From Bacteroidales bacterium (GTDB lineage: Bacteria; Bacteroidota; Bacteroidia; Bacteroidales; F082), in the NCBI GenBank assembly GCA_023229245.1, contig JALNZU010000069.1, forward strand, positions 1 to 6,466: DNA of 6,466 nucleotides. The letters run 5' to 3'. The translations under genes were made by a program, and so were the position numbers. Numbering within the stretch: position 1 is the stretch's first letter; every line of letters starts with the position of its first letter. Shown here piece by piece: positions 1-6,461 of the stretch. The notes below the pieces were generated by a model. The model did no database searches. It was not told the origin of the DNA and saw only the letters and a program-made list of their open reading frames with translations.

Positions 1-147
1 AATATTTCTGATCAGCACACTATCTAACCTGACAGCCTGACCGTAGTAATGCCCTTCGAAACTTATCTCAAGCTTTTCCTGAGCAGTAATGCTGCTTCCA
101 AAAATAATTATTTGAAACAACACTAAGGAATAGTACACTCTTTTCAT
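1..147 (-). CDS. Secreted protein, N-terminal 49 residues only (gene X, runs off the left edge)
   Basis: Reading the minus strand from an ATG at 147 gives 49 codons open to the window edge. The start MKRVYYSLVLFQ, then a hydrophobic stretch and TAQ at residues 21-23, looks like a Sec signal peptide cleaved near Ala22-Gln23. The mature start (LEISFEG, then LDSVLIRN) resembles from memory the N-terminal repeat of a family of Bacteroidales T9SS-cargo proteins, whose typical form is an ISFTG segment followed by a DSVxVxNLTQG segment. This is a recollected resemblance, not a search result, and the C-terminus is outside the window. The same frame stays open upstream to an ATG at 210, adding 21 residues (MKAIRKKSASLVL and on) that share MKAI with the C ORFs. 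I prefer 147 because the signal peptide begins there. Gene A ends 170 bp upstream in the same orientation. Confidence 0.7.
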   Translation of the reverse strand, partial: MKRVYYSLVLFQIIIFGSSITAQEKLEISFEGHYYGQAVRLDSVLIRNI

Positions 148-202
148 ATACTGCTTATTGTATTTATTTGAAAGTACCAAACTGGCGGATTTTTTTCTGA
201 TA

Positions 203-252
203 GCTTTCATTGCTTTGATGTTTTAATCGGTAAAAATAAGAACTTTTTAGAA
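203..252. repeat. 50-bp direct repeat, copy 1 (upstream of gene X)
   Basis: These 50 bases are identical to 3305-3354 and 6412-6461. On the minus strand the repeat is an AT-rich leader ending in ATGAAAGC, the beginning of the MKAI reading frame. Just inside that ATG the sequence diverges from the other two copies, so this is where the array meets unrelated DNA. Beyond 252 the similarity continues, with small indels, into the 3' flank of gene A. It could be a shared promoter or leader, or simply the footprint of the duplication junction. Confidence 0.85.
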
Positions 253-317
253 ATAAATAAAATTTATGAGATAAAATGTGATGTTAATCCGATACCTATC
301 TATAACCAATTTTTTAC

Positions 318-1931
318 TTAGTACTTCACTAATTTCGTTGTTTCGCTTGTACCATCTTCAAAGCGGGTTACCAACAGGTAGAGGCCGGGAGGCTGATACC
401 CCAGATCGAAAACAAGTATTTGATCCATTGGCATCAGGGTTTCCATTCCTATTTGTTGACCCTTTTGGTTAAACAACCTAAAGCTGCTGATCTTTTCCCT
501 GCCGGGTGATATCACCTTAAAGCTCTGACCAAAAGGGTTAGGACTTACCTGCACACGGGCGTTTACCAACAGGTTTTCAGGCAACCCGACTACTGTCTGG
601 TTTTCTATAGCTCCCATATCTATACGTATGCCATAGATACGCGGGTTGCCACGCAAATCAGTTGCAGGCAGGTTGAGACCACTAGTGTCGGGTGTGCCCG
701 TATTCACACAGGGCGAGCTGTCAAGTAGCGACCAGTCGGCAGAAAGACCATCGTAATCAGGTCCTGCATCAGGAGTAGGATTTACAAACTGCGGATCATC
801 CTGAATATTACCCTCACCCTGATAATAAATAGCTTCATCCGGATTACAGGAGTATGCGAAATCAGCAATAACAGGATCAGGTGACCATAATTGTATTGGA
901 TTCAGATATTTATCTTCATCACTTCTATTATTAAATATGATCATGTTTCTCATTTTTATGTTAGGACTATGAAACACCACTCCACAAATCTTATGATTGA
1001 ATCCTTTATTATTTACGATAGTATTATTATAATAAGAGGAGATTGATAATGTGTGTCCATTAAAAATAGCAGATCCTCTATTGTTCACAATTACATTATT
1101 GTATATTAAGCATTTATATGATGTTTCATAAACAGCTCCTTGCCCAATATTGTTGGAAATAATATTATCAGAAACAATTGAATTATTTGTTTGTGAACCT
1201 AGCCATATCGCAGCACCATTTCCATTAATCGCTGTTCCCCATGCATTTTCACTAAATCGAACAGCTCGATTTTCTCTGAAAATATTATTGGATACTTCAG
1301 CTTTATTCACTTTATTTATCCAAAGCGCCCCACCATGTTGTAAAGTAGAATTACTAATAAAATAATTGTTTCTGATGATTAAGCTTTGTAAATTGATTGC
1401 ATATACAGCTCCACCAGAAAAAGTTGATCTGTTATGCGCAAACCTAGAATTTGAAATCTCCAAATGTGAATACACATTACAATAAATTGCTCCACCTTTT
1501 AAGTTTTCGTTAGAAGGATCCAATGGATACGCTCCAGGATCAACAGCTTTCCCATAATAAAAATGACAATAATTTATGATGGAAGTATCATATTGATTCT
1601 GAAGAAACTTGATTCCACCCCATCCTCCTGCAAGAGTGGCTGTATCGCCAAAACTGTTCGTATCGGCTATAGTGAAAATAATGGGAAGCTTATCAGAACC
1701 AATGGCAATCAGCTTGCCATAAATATCTATGCTATAGTTATCCTGAAACTCAACATATACGCCAGGGTTAATAGTAAGTGTAGCAGGATACTCCACCACT
1801 ATATCATTATATATCCTAACAGTATCGGAGGCCCAGATAGTATCATTTTCAATGAATTGTTGACCAATTGATTGTTTTTGTGCTAAAAAGATAGTACAAA
1901 TTATAAAAAGTGAGATAATTAGAGTCTTCAT
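318..1931 (-). CDS. T9SS-secreted right-handed parallel beta-helix protein, copy 1 (A1)
   Basis: This 537-residue protein is predicted to be exported and passed across the outer membrane by the type IX system. Residues 1-24 form a Sec signal peptide (MKTLIISLF..., cut near SIG-QQ). Residues 35-110 resemble a beta-helix N-cap: ATLTINPGVYVEF, then GKLIAIGS and GGWGGIKF. Residues about 115-345 are beta-helix rungs with an asparagine ladder (NNYFISN, NNIFREN, DNIISNN, NNVIVNN, NNTIVNN). Residues about 385-445 match the choice-of-anchor Q style segment, with SPCVNTGTPD, TDLRGNPRIYG and DMGAIE. Residues about 455-537 are a type A sorting domain (VSPNPFGQSF, PGLYLLVTRFEDG, TTKLVKY), which T9SS normally removes on export. 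No catalytic residues are recognisable, so an enzymatic role (for example polysaccharide lyase) cannot be claimed; adhesion or glycan binding is equally possible. The start is fixed by the signal peptide. Residues 233-351 differ strongly from copy 2. B1 lies 69 bp upstream. Confidence 0.93.
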   Translation of the reverse strand: MKTLIISLFIICTIFLAQKQSIGQQFIENDTIWASDTVRIYNDIVVEYPATLTINPGVYVEFQDNYSIDIYGKLIAIGSDKLPIIFTIADTNSFGDTATLAGGWGGIKFLQNQYDTSIINYCHFYYGKAVDPGAYPLDPSNENLKGGAIYCNVYSHLEISNSRFAHNRSTFSGGAVYAINLQSLIIRNNYFISNSTLQHGGALWINKVNKAEVSNNIFRENRAVRFSENAWGTAINGNGAAIWLGSQTNNSIVSDNIISNNIGQGAVYETSYKCLIYNNVIVNNRGSAIFNGHTLSISSYYNNTIVNNKGFNHKICGVVFHSPNIKMRNMIIFNNRSDEDKYLNPIQLWSPDPVIADFAYSCNPDEAIYYQGEGNIQDDPQFVNPTPDAGPDYDGLSADWSLLDSSPCVNTGTPDTSGLNLPATDLRGNPRIYGIRIDMGAIENQTVVGLPENLLVNARVQVSPNPFGQSFKVISPGREKISSFRLFNQKGQQIGMETLMPMDQILVFDLGYQPPGLYLLVTRFEDGTSETTKLVKY

Positions 1932-1961
1932 GGTTTAATTATATTAAAAAAGTTTGTGATA

Positions 1962-1992
1962 TATCCGGAACATGGAATCCATGCTCCGGATA
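1962..1992 (-). terminator. B1-A1 intergenic hairpin (possible terminator or attenuator)
   Basis: A 14-bp stem with a 3-nt loop lies 8 nt after the B1 stop and 30 nt before the A1 start. In the minus-strand transcript the arms read UAUCCGGAGCAUGG and CCAUGUUCCGGAUA, fully paired with one G-U wobble. On the plus strand the same position would be an A-C mismatch, which supports a role in the B-to-A transcript. The U-run begins about 10 nt after the stem rather than directly after it, so it is not a canonical intrinsic terminator. It may instead partly terminate, stabilise the B mRNA end, or mark an RNA processing site. Confidence 0.6.
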
Positions 1993-2000
1993 ATTAAAAA

Positions 2001-2957
2001 TTAATCAATAGGCGGAATATAAATTGGTATTCCATACCAGATTAAATATTTATGCCAATACTCTCCATCTGATGGATCTGGATTATTCGTCCACAGATCT
2101 AATAATCTAAAATAAAGGCTATCTATAAACTCGCCTGGAGGTGTATCTTGTTTATTATTATAAATTATATAATGTCCTTCTTTTAAAAAGTAGCGCAAGC
2201 TATCATAAGTAATACATGGATTTGTGTCAGCTTCTTTATAAAAGATCCTACCAGGATAATTCTCTTGTGAAATAATATCTGAATTATCAACATTTATCCA
2301 AGAATTATGTGGGAAAGGAAGTTCCATTTTTGGATTGTTAAACCTGCGTTTCAGCTCCTGACCTGCATCACTTTGTCCAAAATAGCTGCTATCGCATCGT
2401 CCGATCATATTACCATAAAACCAATTATCTTCAGTAGTGATAGGCTCGTAAATAATTAGCGGATTAATACCTATTCCAGCGATTAGCTCCATATCAAAAT
2501 CTCCTGATTTCATAGTGGATTCCTGTAAATCAGCAATAATCAAAAATTTATGATCAGAATCTATGTTTGCCAATTCTGTTTGTAAATCTGCAACCATCTG
2601 ATTGTAAACTGTAGCTACACTACTCATACTGACAGCACCGCTTTCGTTGACAGCCAATGAATAGCTGCGCCTATAAGTAAACACATCATCAAAAGTAGTA
2701 TCTGTAGCCTGTTGTACATTAAACAATGCTTCCAAATACCACATGGCACTATCGGGCGAGAGTAACTCTTCGCTCTTAAGACCGGATTTGATTTTTTGGT
2801 TAAAATTGTTGAGTTTACTCCACAAAGCCATTGCTTCAGGAGTATAAATTTCATCGGTATTATCTTTGTTGACAAATCCACGTTCTTTTTGACAGGAAGA
2901 AAATACCGAAAGAATTAAAACTAAAATTACTAAAGTGAAATAATTATTTTTTTTCAT
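2001..2957 (-). CDS. Predicted lipoprotein of unrecognised family, copy 1 (B1)
   Basis: This 318-residue protein opens with MKKNN and a hydrophobic stretch ending in a lipobox, LSVFSSC, with the acylated cysteine at residue 22. Signal peptidase II processing and anchoring in the inner or outer membrane are expected. CQKER after the cysteine is only partly like the acidic surface-export signals known from Bacteroidota, so surface exposure is uncertain. I do not recognise a domain. Visible features are DSAMWYLEALFNVQ (69-82), VYNQMVADLQTELANID (117-133), HKFLIIADLQES (136-147), and a proline-rich end PIYIPPID. The frame is open 30 codons further upstream (to 3047), but that stretch has no signal peptide and overlaps C1, so 2957 is chosen. 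Residues 1-261 are identical to copy 2 and all eight differences fall in 262-318. C1 ends 25 bp upstream and A1 follows 69 bp downstream, which suggests a shared transcript. Confidence 0.88.
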   Translation of the reverse strand: MKKNNYFTLVILVLILSVFSSCQKERGFVNKDNTDEIYTPEAMALWSKLNNFNQKIKSGLKSEELLSPDSAMWYLEALFNVQQATDTTFDDVFTYRRSYSLAVNESGAVSMSSVATVYNQMVADLQTELANIDSDHKFLIIADLQESTMKSGDFDMELIAGIGINPLIIYEPITTEDNWFYGNMIGRCDSSYFGQSDAGQELKRRFNNPKMELPFPHNSWINVDNSDIISQENYPGRIFYKEADTNPCITYDSLRYFLKEGHYIIYNNKQDTPPGEFIDSLYFRLLDLWTNNPDPSDGEYWHKYLIWYGIPIYIPPID

Positions 2958-2982
2958 GGTCAATTGTATTAAATGTTGTATT

Positions 2983-3312
2983 TTATTTTGACTTCTTGTC
3001 TTGTTTGTTTTTCCATTGAAGGTTATCAGCCGAATGAAAAATCTCATGCGGCCTAAGGCTGATAAATTTATTCTTGCCCAATCTGAAGATAAATTTGTTT
3101 TTTAATGTAAGTAAACCATAGTTCAATGAAAAATCTGAAAGCTCAATACGTTTGATGACCTTAAAGAAAACAGCACCTCCGAGAAATGATAGGGAAAAAG
3201 ATATAACCCTCTGTTTATCTGTTGTATATACGATTTCCATTAATCGAATAACTAATAACAGATACAGTTTATCGAGTACCATCAAGGCTGTCAGATAATT
3301 GATTGCTTTCAT
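2983..3312 (-). CDS. Doubtful 109-residue ORF upstream of the lipoprotein, copy 1 (C1)
   Basis: This open frame starts MKAINYLTALMVLD and ends in a lysine-rich tail (KNKQDKKSK). The first 28 residues are hydrophobic and could be a membrane segment, but no typical signal peptide or known domain is recognisable. It ends 25 bp before B1, a spacing fitting an operon. It and C2 share an intact length and have no stops or frameshifts. Against it, I count 12 base differences between C1 and C2, seven of them changing the amino acid (E25G, S40P, G46D, R77S, S85N, L86H, P88L), so constraint at the protein level is weak. If it is not a gene, 2958-3417 is a 460-bp leader and intergenic region holding the 50-bp repeat and probably the promoter for B1. 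Confidence 0.4.
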   Translation of the reverse strand: MKAINYLTALMVLDKLYLLLVIRLMEIVYTTDKQRVISFSLSFLGGAVFFKVIKRIELSDFSLNYGLLTLKNKFIFRLGKNKFISLRPHEIFHSADNLQWKNKQDKKSK

Positions 3313-3354
3313 TGCTTTGATGTTTTAATCGGTAAAAATAAGAACTTTTTAGAA
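3305..3354. repeat. 50-bp direct repeat, copy 2 (junction between units 1 and 2)
   Basis: Identical over 50 bases to 203-252 and 6412-6461. On the minus strand it covers the leader and first codons of C1, downstream of the A2 stop. The identity with the right-hand copy is longer: 3237-3359 matches 6344-6466 without a difference up to the window edge. This marks the point where the end of one unit meets the beginning of the next. Confidence 0.85.
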
Positions 3355-3417
3355 TAAAACAAATTTATCAGGATAAAATGTGTTGAATCAGGCCGCTATC
3401 TATAACCAATTTTTCAC

Positions 3418-5031
3418 TTAGTACTTCACTAATTTCGTTGTTTCGCTTGTACCATCTTCAAAGCGGGTTACCAACAGGTAGAGGCCGGGAGGCTGATACC
3501 CCAGATCGAAAACAAGTATTTGATCTATTGGCATCAGGGTTTCCATTCCTATTTGTTGACCCTTTTGGTTAAACAACCTAAAGCTGCTGATCTTTTCCCT
3601 ACCGGGTGCTATCACCTTAAAGCTCTGTCCAAAAGGGTTAGGACTTACCTGCACACGGGCGTTTACAAACAGGTTTTCAGGCAACCCGACTACTGTCTGG
3701 TTTTCAATAGCTCCCATATCTATACGTATGCCATAGATACGAGGGTTGCCACGCAAATCAGTTGCAGGCAGGTTGAGACCACTAGTGTCGGGTGTGCCCG
3801 TATTCACACAGGGCGAGCTGTCAAGTAGCGACCAGTCGGCAGAAAGACCATCGTAATCAGGTCCTGCACCGGGAGTAGGGTTTACAAACTGTGGATCATC
3901 CTGAATATTACCCTCACCCTGATAATAAATAGCTTCATCCGGATTGCAAGAGTATGCAAAATCGGCAATAACAGGATCAAACGAATAAACTTGAATCGGT
4001 TTATAACCATAGTAATCAGAGATGTTCCCATGTACGATGTTGTTTCTCATCAAAATGTTTTTACTAAAGAAAACTATTCCACACATATTATGAAAAAACC
4101 CATTATTATTTACAATAGTATTGTTAGTATATGATGAAACGGAAAGCGAATGACCAATCATTGAACCTGGCCCTCTGTTATTTGCTATTATATTATTGAA
4201 AACTGAGCAATTATAGCTTGTTTCATATAATGCAGCATTTGGAGATATATTATTCGTAATCATATTATTGAAAATAACTGAATTATTTGTTTGTGCCCCT
4301 AACCACATCGCAGCGCCTGCACCAGTAATAGCAATCCCCCATGCATTTTCACTAAATCGAACAGCTTGATTTTCTCTGAAAATATTATTGGATACTTCAG
4401 CTTTATTCACTTTATTTAGCCAAAGTGCCCCACCATATTGTAAAGTAGAATTACTAATAAAATAATTGTTTCTGATGATTAAGCTTTGTAAATTGATTGC
4501 ATATACAGCTCCACCAGAAAATATTGATCTGTTATGCGCAAACCTAGAATTTGAAATCTCCAAATGTGAATACACATTACAATAAATTGCTCCACCTTTT
4601 ATGTTTTCGTTAGAAGGATCCAATGGATACGCTCCAGGATCAACAGCTTTCCCATAATAAAAATGACAAAAACTTATGATGGAAGTATCATATTGATTCT
4701 GAAGAAACTTTATCCCACCCCATCCTCCTGCAAGAGTGGCTGTATCGCCAAAACTATTCGTATCGGCTATAGTGAAAATAATGGGAAGCTTACCAGAACC
4801 AATGGCAATCAGCTTGCCATAAATATCTATGCTATAGTTATCCTGAAACTCTACATATACGCCAGGGTTAATAGTAAGTGTAGCAGGATACTCCACCACT
4901 ATATCATTATAGATCCTAACAGTATCGGAGGACCAGATAGTATCGTTTTCAATGAATTGTTGACCAATTGATTGTTTTTGTGCTAAAAAGATAGTACAAA
5001 TTATAAAAAGTGAGATAATTAGAGTCTTCAT
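3418..5031 (-). CDS. T9SS-secreted right-handed parallel beta-helix protein, copy 2 (A2)
   Basis: This is the tandem paralogue of A1, also 537 residues and with the same architecture: signal peptide 1-24, beta-helix N-cap, asparagine-ladder rungs to about 345, choice-of-anchor Q style segment, and C-terminal sorting domain ending in TTKLVKY. Against A1 it has nine changes in residues 1-232 and four in the last 186, but about 50 substitutions plus two one-residue indels in 233-351 (bases 3979-4335). The two indels compensate, so total length is unchanged. Within the variable block the glycines and NN steps are mostly kept and inward-type residues swap I, V, L and M. This is what a functional beta-helix under diversification would show, rather than decay. 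In the C-terminal quarter most base changes are silent. B2 lies 76 bp upstream and C1 starts 105 bp downstream. Confidence 0.93.
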   Translation of the reverse strand: MKTLIISLFIICTIFLAQKQSIGQQFIENDTIWSSDTVRIYNDIVVEYPATLTINPGVYVEFQDNYSIDIYGKLIAIGSGKLPIIFTIADTNSFGDTATLAGGWGGIKFLQNQYDTSIISFCHFYYGKAVDPGAYPLDPSNENIKGGAIYCNVYSHLEISNSRFAHNRSIFSGGAVYAINLQSLIIRNNYFISNSTLQYGGALWLNKVNKAEVSNNIFRENQAVRFSENAWGIAITGAGAAMWLGAQTNNSVIFNNMITNNISPNAALYETSYNCSVFNNIIANNRGPGSMIGHSLSVSSYTNNTIVNNNGFFHNMCGIVFFSKNILMRNNIVHGNISDYYGYKPIQVYSFDPVIADFAYSCNPDEAIYYQGEGNIQDDPQFVNPTPGAGPDYDGLSADWSLLDSSPCVNTGTPDTSGLNLPATDLRGNPRIYGIRIDMGAIENQTVVGLPENLFVNARVQVSPNPFGQSFKVIAPGREKISSFRLFNQKGQQIGMETLMPIDQILVFDLGYQPPGLYLLVTRFEDGTSETTKLVKY

Positions 5032-5067
5032 GATTTAATCATATTACATATTAAAAACGTTTGTGAT

Positions 5068-5100
5068 TTATCCGGAGCATGGAATCCATGCTCCGGATAA
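5068..5100 (-). terminator. B2-A2 intergenic hairpin (possible terminator or attenuator)
   Basis: A perfect 15-bp inverted repeat with a 3-nt loop starts 7 nt after the B2 stop. It is the counterpart of the hairpin at 1962-1992 and has a G-C pair where that copy has G-U. It remains intact although the DNA between it and the A start has a 7-bp indel and several substitutions. The nearest U-run in the transcript lies about 10 nt past the stem. Termination, attenuation and RNA-end stabilisation are all possible. Confidence 0.62.
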
Positions 5101-5107
5101 TTAAAAA

Positions 5108-6064
5108 TTAATCAATAGGCGGAATGTGAATTGGTGTTCCATATATAATTTGATATTTATGCCAATACTCTCCATTTTGTGGATCTGGATTATTCGTCCA
5201 CAGGTCTAATAATCTAAAATAAAGGCTATCTATAAACTCGCCTGGAGGTGTATCATGTTTATTATTATAAATTATATAATACCCTTCTTTTAAAAAATAG
5301 CGCAAGCTATCATAAGTAATACATGGATTTGTGTCAGCTTCTTTATAAAAGATCCTACCAGGATAATTCTCTTGTGAAATAATATCTGAATTATCAACAT
5401 TTATCCAAGAATTATGTGGGAAAGGAAGTTCCATTTTTGGATTGTTAAACCTGCGTTTCAGCTCCTGACCTGCATCACTTTGTCCAAAATAGCTGCTATC
5501 GCATCGTCCGATCATATTACCATAAAACCAATTATCTTCAGTAGTGATAGGCTCGTAAATAATTAGCGGATTAATACCTATTCCAGCGATTAGCTCCATA
5601 TCAAAATCTCCTGATTTCATAGTGGATTCCTGTAAATCAGCAATAATCAAAAATTTATGATCAGAATCTATGTTTGCCAATTCTGTTTGTAAATCTGCAA
5701 CCATCTGATTGTAAACTGTAGCTACACTACTCATACTGACAGCACCGCTTTCGTTGACAGCCAATGAATAGCTGCGCCTATAAGTAAACACATCATCAAA
5801 AGTAGTATCTGTAGCCTGTTGTACATTAAACAATGCTTCCAAATACCACATGGCACTATCGGGCGAGAGTAACTCTTCGCTCTTAAGACCGGATTTGATT
5901 TTTTGGTTAAAATTGTTGAGTTTACTCCACAAAGCCATTGCTTCAGGAGTATAAATTTCATCGGTATTATCTTTGTTGACAAATCCACGTTCTTTTTGAC
6001 AGGAAGAAAATACCGAAAGAATTAAAACTAAAATTACTAAAGTGAAATAATTATTTTTTTTCAT
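5108..6064 (-). CDS. Predicted lipoprotein of unrecognised family, copy 2 (B2)
   Basis: This 318-residue tandem paralogue of B1 has the same lipoprotein signal (lipobox ending FSSC, Cys22) and no recognised domain. Residues 1-261 are identical to B1, and the underlying DNA is identical from 5298 to 6156, including silent sites. The last 57 residues differ at eight positions: H262Y, Q270H, S296Q, D297N, L305Q, W307I, I310T and Y313H (B1 to B2). The abrupt change from perfect identity to roughly 8% base divergence at 5297/5298 suggests a gene-conversion edge. The start at 6064 is set by the signal peptide; the in-frame ATG at 6154 would add 30 residues overlapping C2. C2 ends 25 bp upstream and A2 begins 76 bp downstream. 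Confidence 0.88.
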   Translation of the reverse strand: MKKNNYFTLVILVLILSVFSSCQKERGFVNKDNTDEIYTPEAMALWSKLNNFNQKIKSGLKSEELLSPDSAMWYLEALFNVQQATDTTFDDVFTYRRSYSLAVNESGAVSMSSVATVYNQMVADLQTELANIDSDHKFLIIADLQESTMKSGDFDMELIAGIGINPLIIYEPITTEDNWFYGNMIGRCDSSYFGQSDAGQELKRRFNNPKMELPFPHNSWINVDNSDIISQENYPGRIFYKEADTNPCITYDSLRYFLKEGYYIIYNNKHDTPPGEFIDSLYFRLLDLWTNNPDPQNGEYWHKYQIIYGTPIHIPPID

Positions 6065-6089
6065 GGTCAATTGTATTAAATGTTGTATT

Positions 6090-6419
6090 TTATTTTGACT
6101 TCTTGTCTTGTTTGTTTTTCCATTGAAGGTTATCAGCCGAATGAAAAATCTCATGCAGCCTATGGTTGATGAATTTATTCTTGCCCAAACTGAAGATAAA
6201 TTTGTTTTTTAATGTAAGTAAACCATAATTCAATGAAAAATCTGAAAGCTCAATACGCTTGATGACCTTAAAGAAAACTGCATCTCCGAGAAATGATAGG
6301 GGAAAAGATATAACCCTCTGTTTATCTGTTGTATATACAATTCCCATTAATCGAATAACTAATAACAGATACAGTTTATCGAGTACCATCAAGGCTGTCA
6401 GATAATTGATTGCTTTCAT
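6090..6419 (-). CDS. Doubtful 109-residue ORF upstream of the lipoprotein, copy 2 (C2)
   Basis: This is the paralogue of C1 with the same length and no stops or frameshifts. It has the hydrophobic N-terminus MKAINYLTALMVLDKLYLLL and a basic C-terminus, with no recognisable family. It differs from C1 at seven residues. The last 22 codons are DNA-identical to C1 because they lie in the conserved B block, and the first 24 codons are identical too, so all differences sit in the middle. It may be a small membrane-associated protein or simply an open stretch in a leader region; protein-level constraint is not convincing. Confidence 0.4.
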   Translation of the reverse strand: MKAINYLTALMVLDKLYLLLVIRLMGIVYTTDKQRVISFPLSFLGDAVFFKVIKRIELSDFSLNYGLLTLKNKFIFSLGKNKFINHRLHEIFHSADNLQWKNKQDKKSK

Positions 6420-6461
6420 TGCTTTGATGTTTTAATCGGTAAAAATAAGAACTTTTTAGAA
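6412..6461. repeat. 50-bp direct repeat, copy 3 (start of a third unit)
   Basis: Identical to 203-252 and 3305-3354. The match to the 3305 copy extends through the last window base (6466 pairs with 3359). In the two other occurrences this sequence is followed, to the right, by the 3' flank and stop codon of an A gene. A further A copy just outside the window is therefore likely but cannot be seen. Confidence 0.85.

Larger units (their letters stand above)
203..3304. repeat. Tandem duplication unit 1 (A1-B1-C1)
   Basis: This block aligns from end to end with 3305-6411. The offset is 3102 in the leftmost repeat, 3100 across gene A and 3107 across B and C, so only a few small indels separate the copies: 2 bp in the flank below A and 7 bp between A and B. 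Divergence is patchy: low over most of A, high in the middle of A, moderate in the tail of B, zero over 859 bp of B and C, and about 4-5% in the rest of C. No transposase, integrase or inverted terminal repeats flank the unit, so unequal homologous recombination is the likely mechanism (inference). Confidence 0.95.
3305..6411. repeat. Tandem duplication unit 2 (A2-B2-C2)
   Basis: This is the second complete copy of the unit, with the same gene order and orientation as 203-3304. It is longer by about 5 bp overall because of small non-coding indels. Sequence divergence at many scattered sites argues that it is a true genomic duplication, not an assembly echo. The 55 bases after it (6412-6466) again match the start of this unit, so at least a partial third copy follows. 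Confidence 0.95.

Noticed and set aside
1563..1871. Plus-strand open frame of 102 codons antisense to A1, with a matching one at 4663-4971 in A2
   Set aside because: It lies wholly within a well-supported gene on the other strand, has no recognisable protein features, and is conserved only because A is conserved there.
2624..2881. 85-codon minus-strand frame inside B1 (and at 5731-5988 in B2)
   Set aside because: It is an alternative frame within the lipoprotein gene; its conservation is explained by the 859-bp identical block.
2958..3047. Upstream in-frame start for B1 adding 30 residues
   Set aside because: The extension would put the lipoprotein signal at residue 31 onward, which would prevent normal export. 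The ATG at 2957 gives a standard signal with lipobox.
3360..3367. Minus-strand TAAATTTG resembling the Bacteroidota -7 promoter box (TAnnTTTG) upstream of C1
   Set aside because: No TTTG box stands at the expected distance upstream, and the equivalent site before gene X reads TAAATTTT. In such AT-rich sequence a chance match is likely.
3520..3828. Plus-strand open frame antisense to the C-terminal part of A2
   Set aside because: The minus-strand frame there encodes a clear T9SS sorting domain, and the corresponding frame in unit 1 is not open over the same length.
3305..6411. The second unit as an assembly duplication artefact
   Set aside because: Many scattered base differences, several indels and a strongly different central block in A show two distinct genomic copies. 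Only the identical 859-bp block could hide an assembly problem.
203..6461. The three 50-bp repeats as ends of a transposon or as a CRISPR-like array
   Set aside because: They are direct repeats about 3.1 kb apart, with no inverted ends, transposase, target-site duplications or short regular spacers. They are simply part of the tandem unit.
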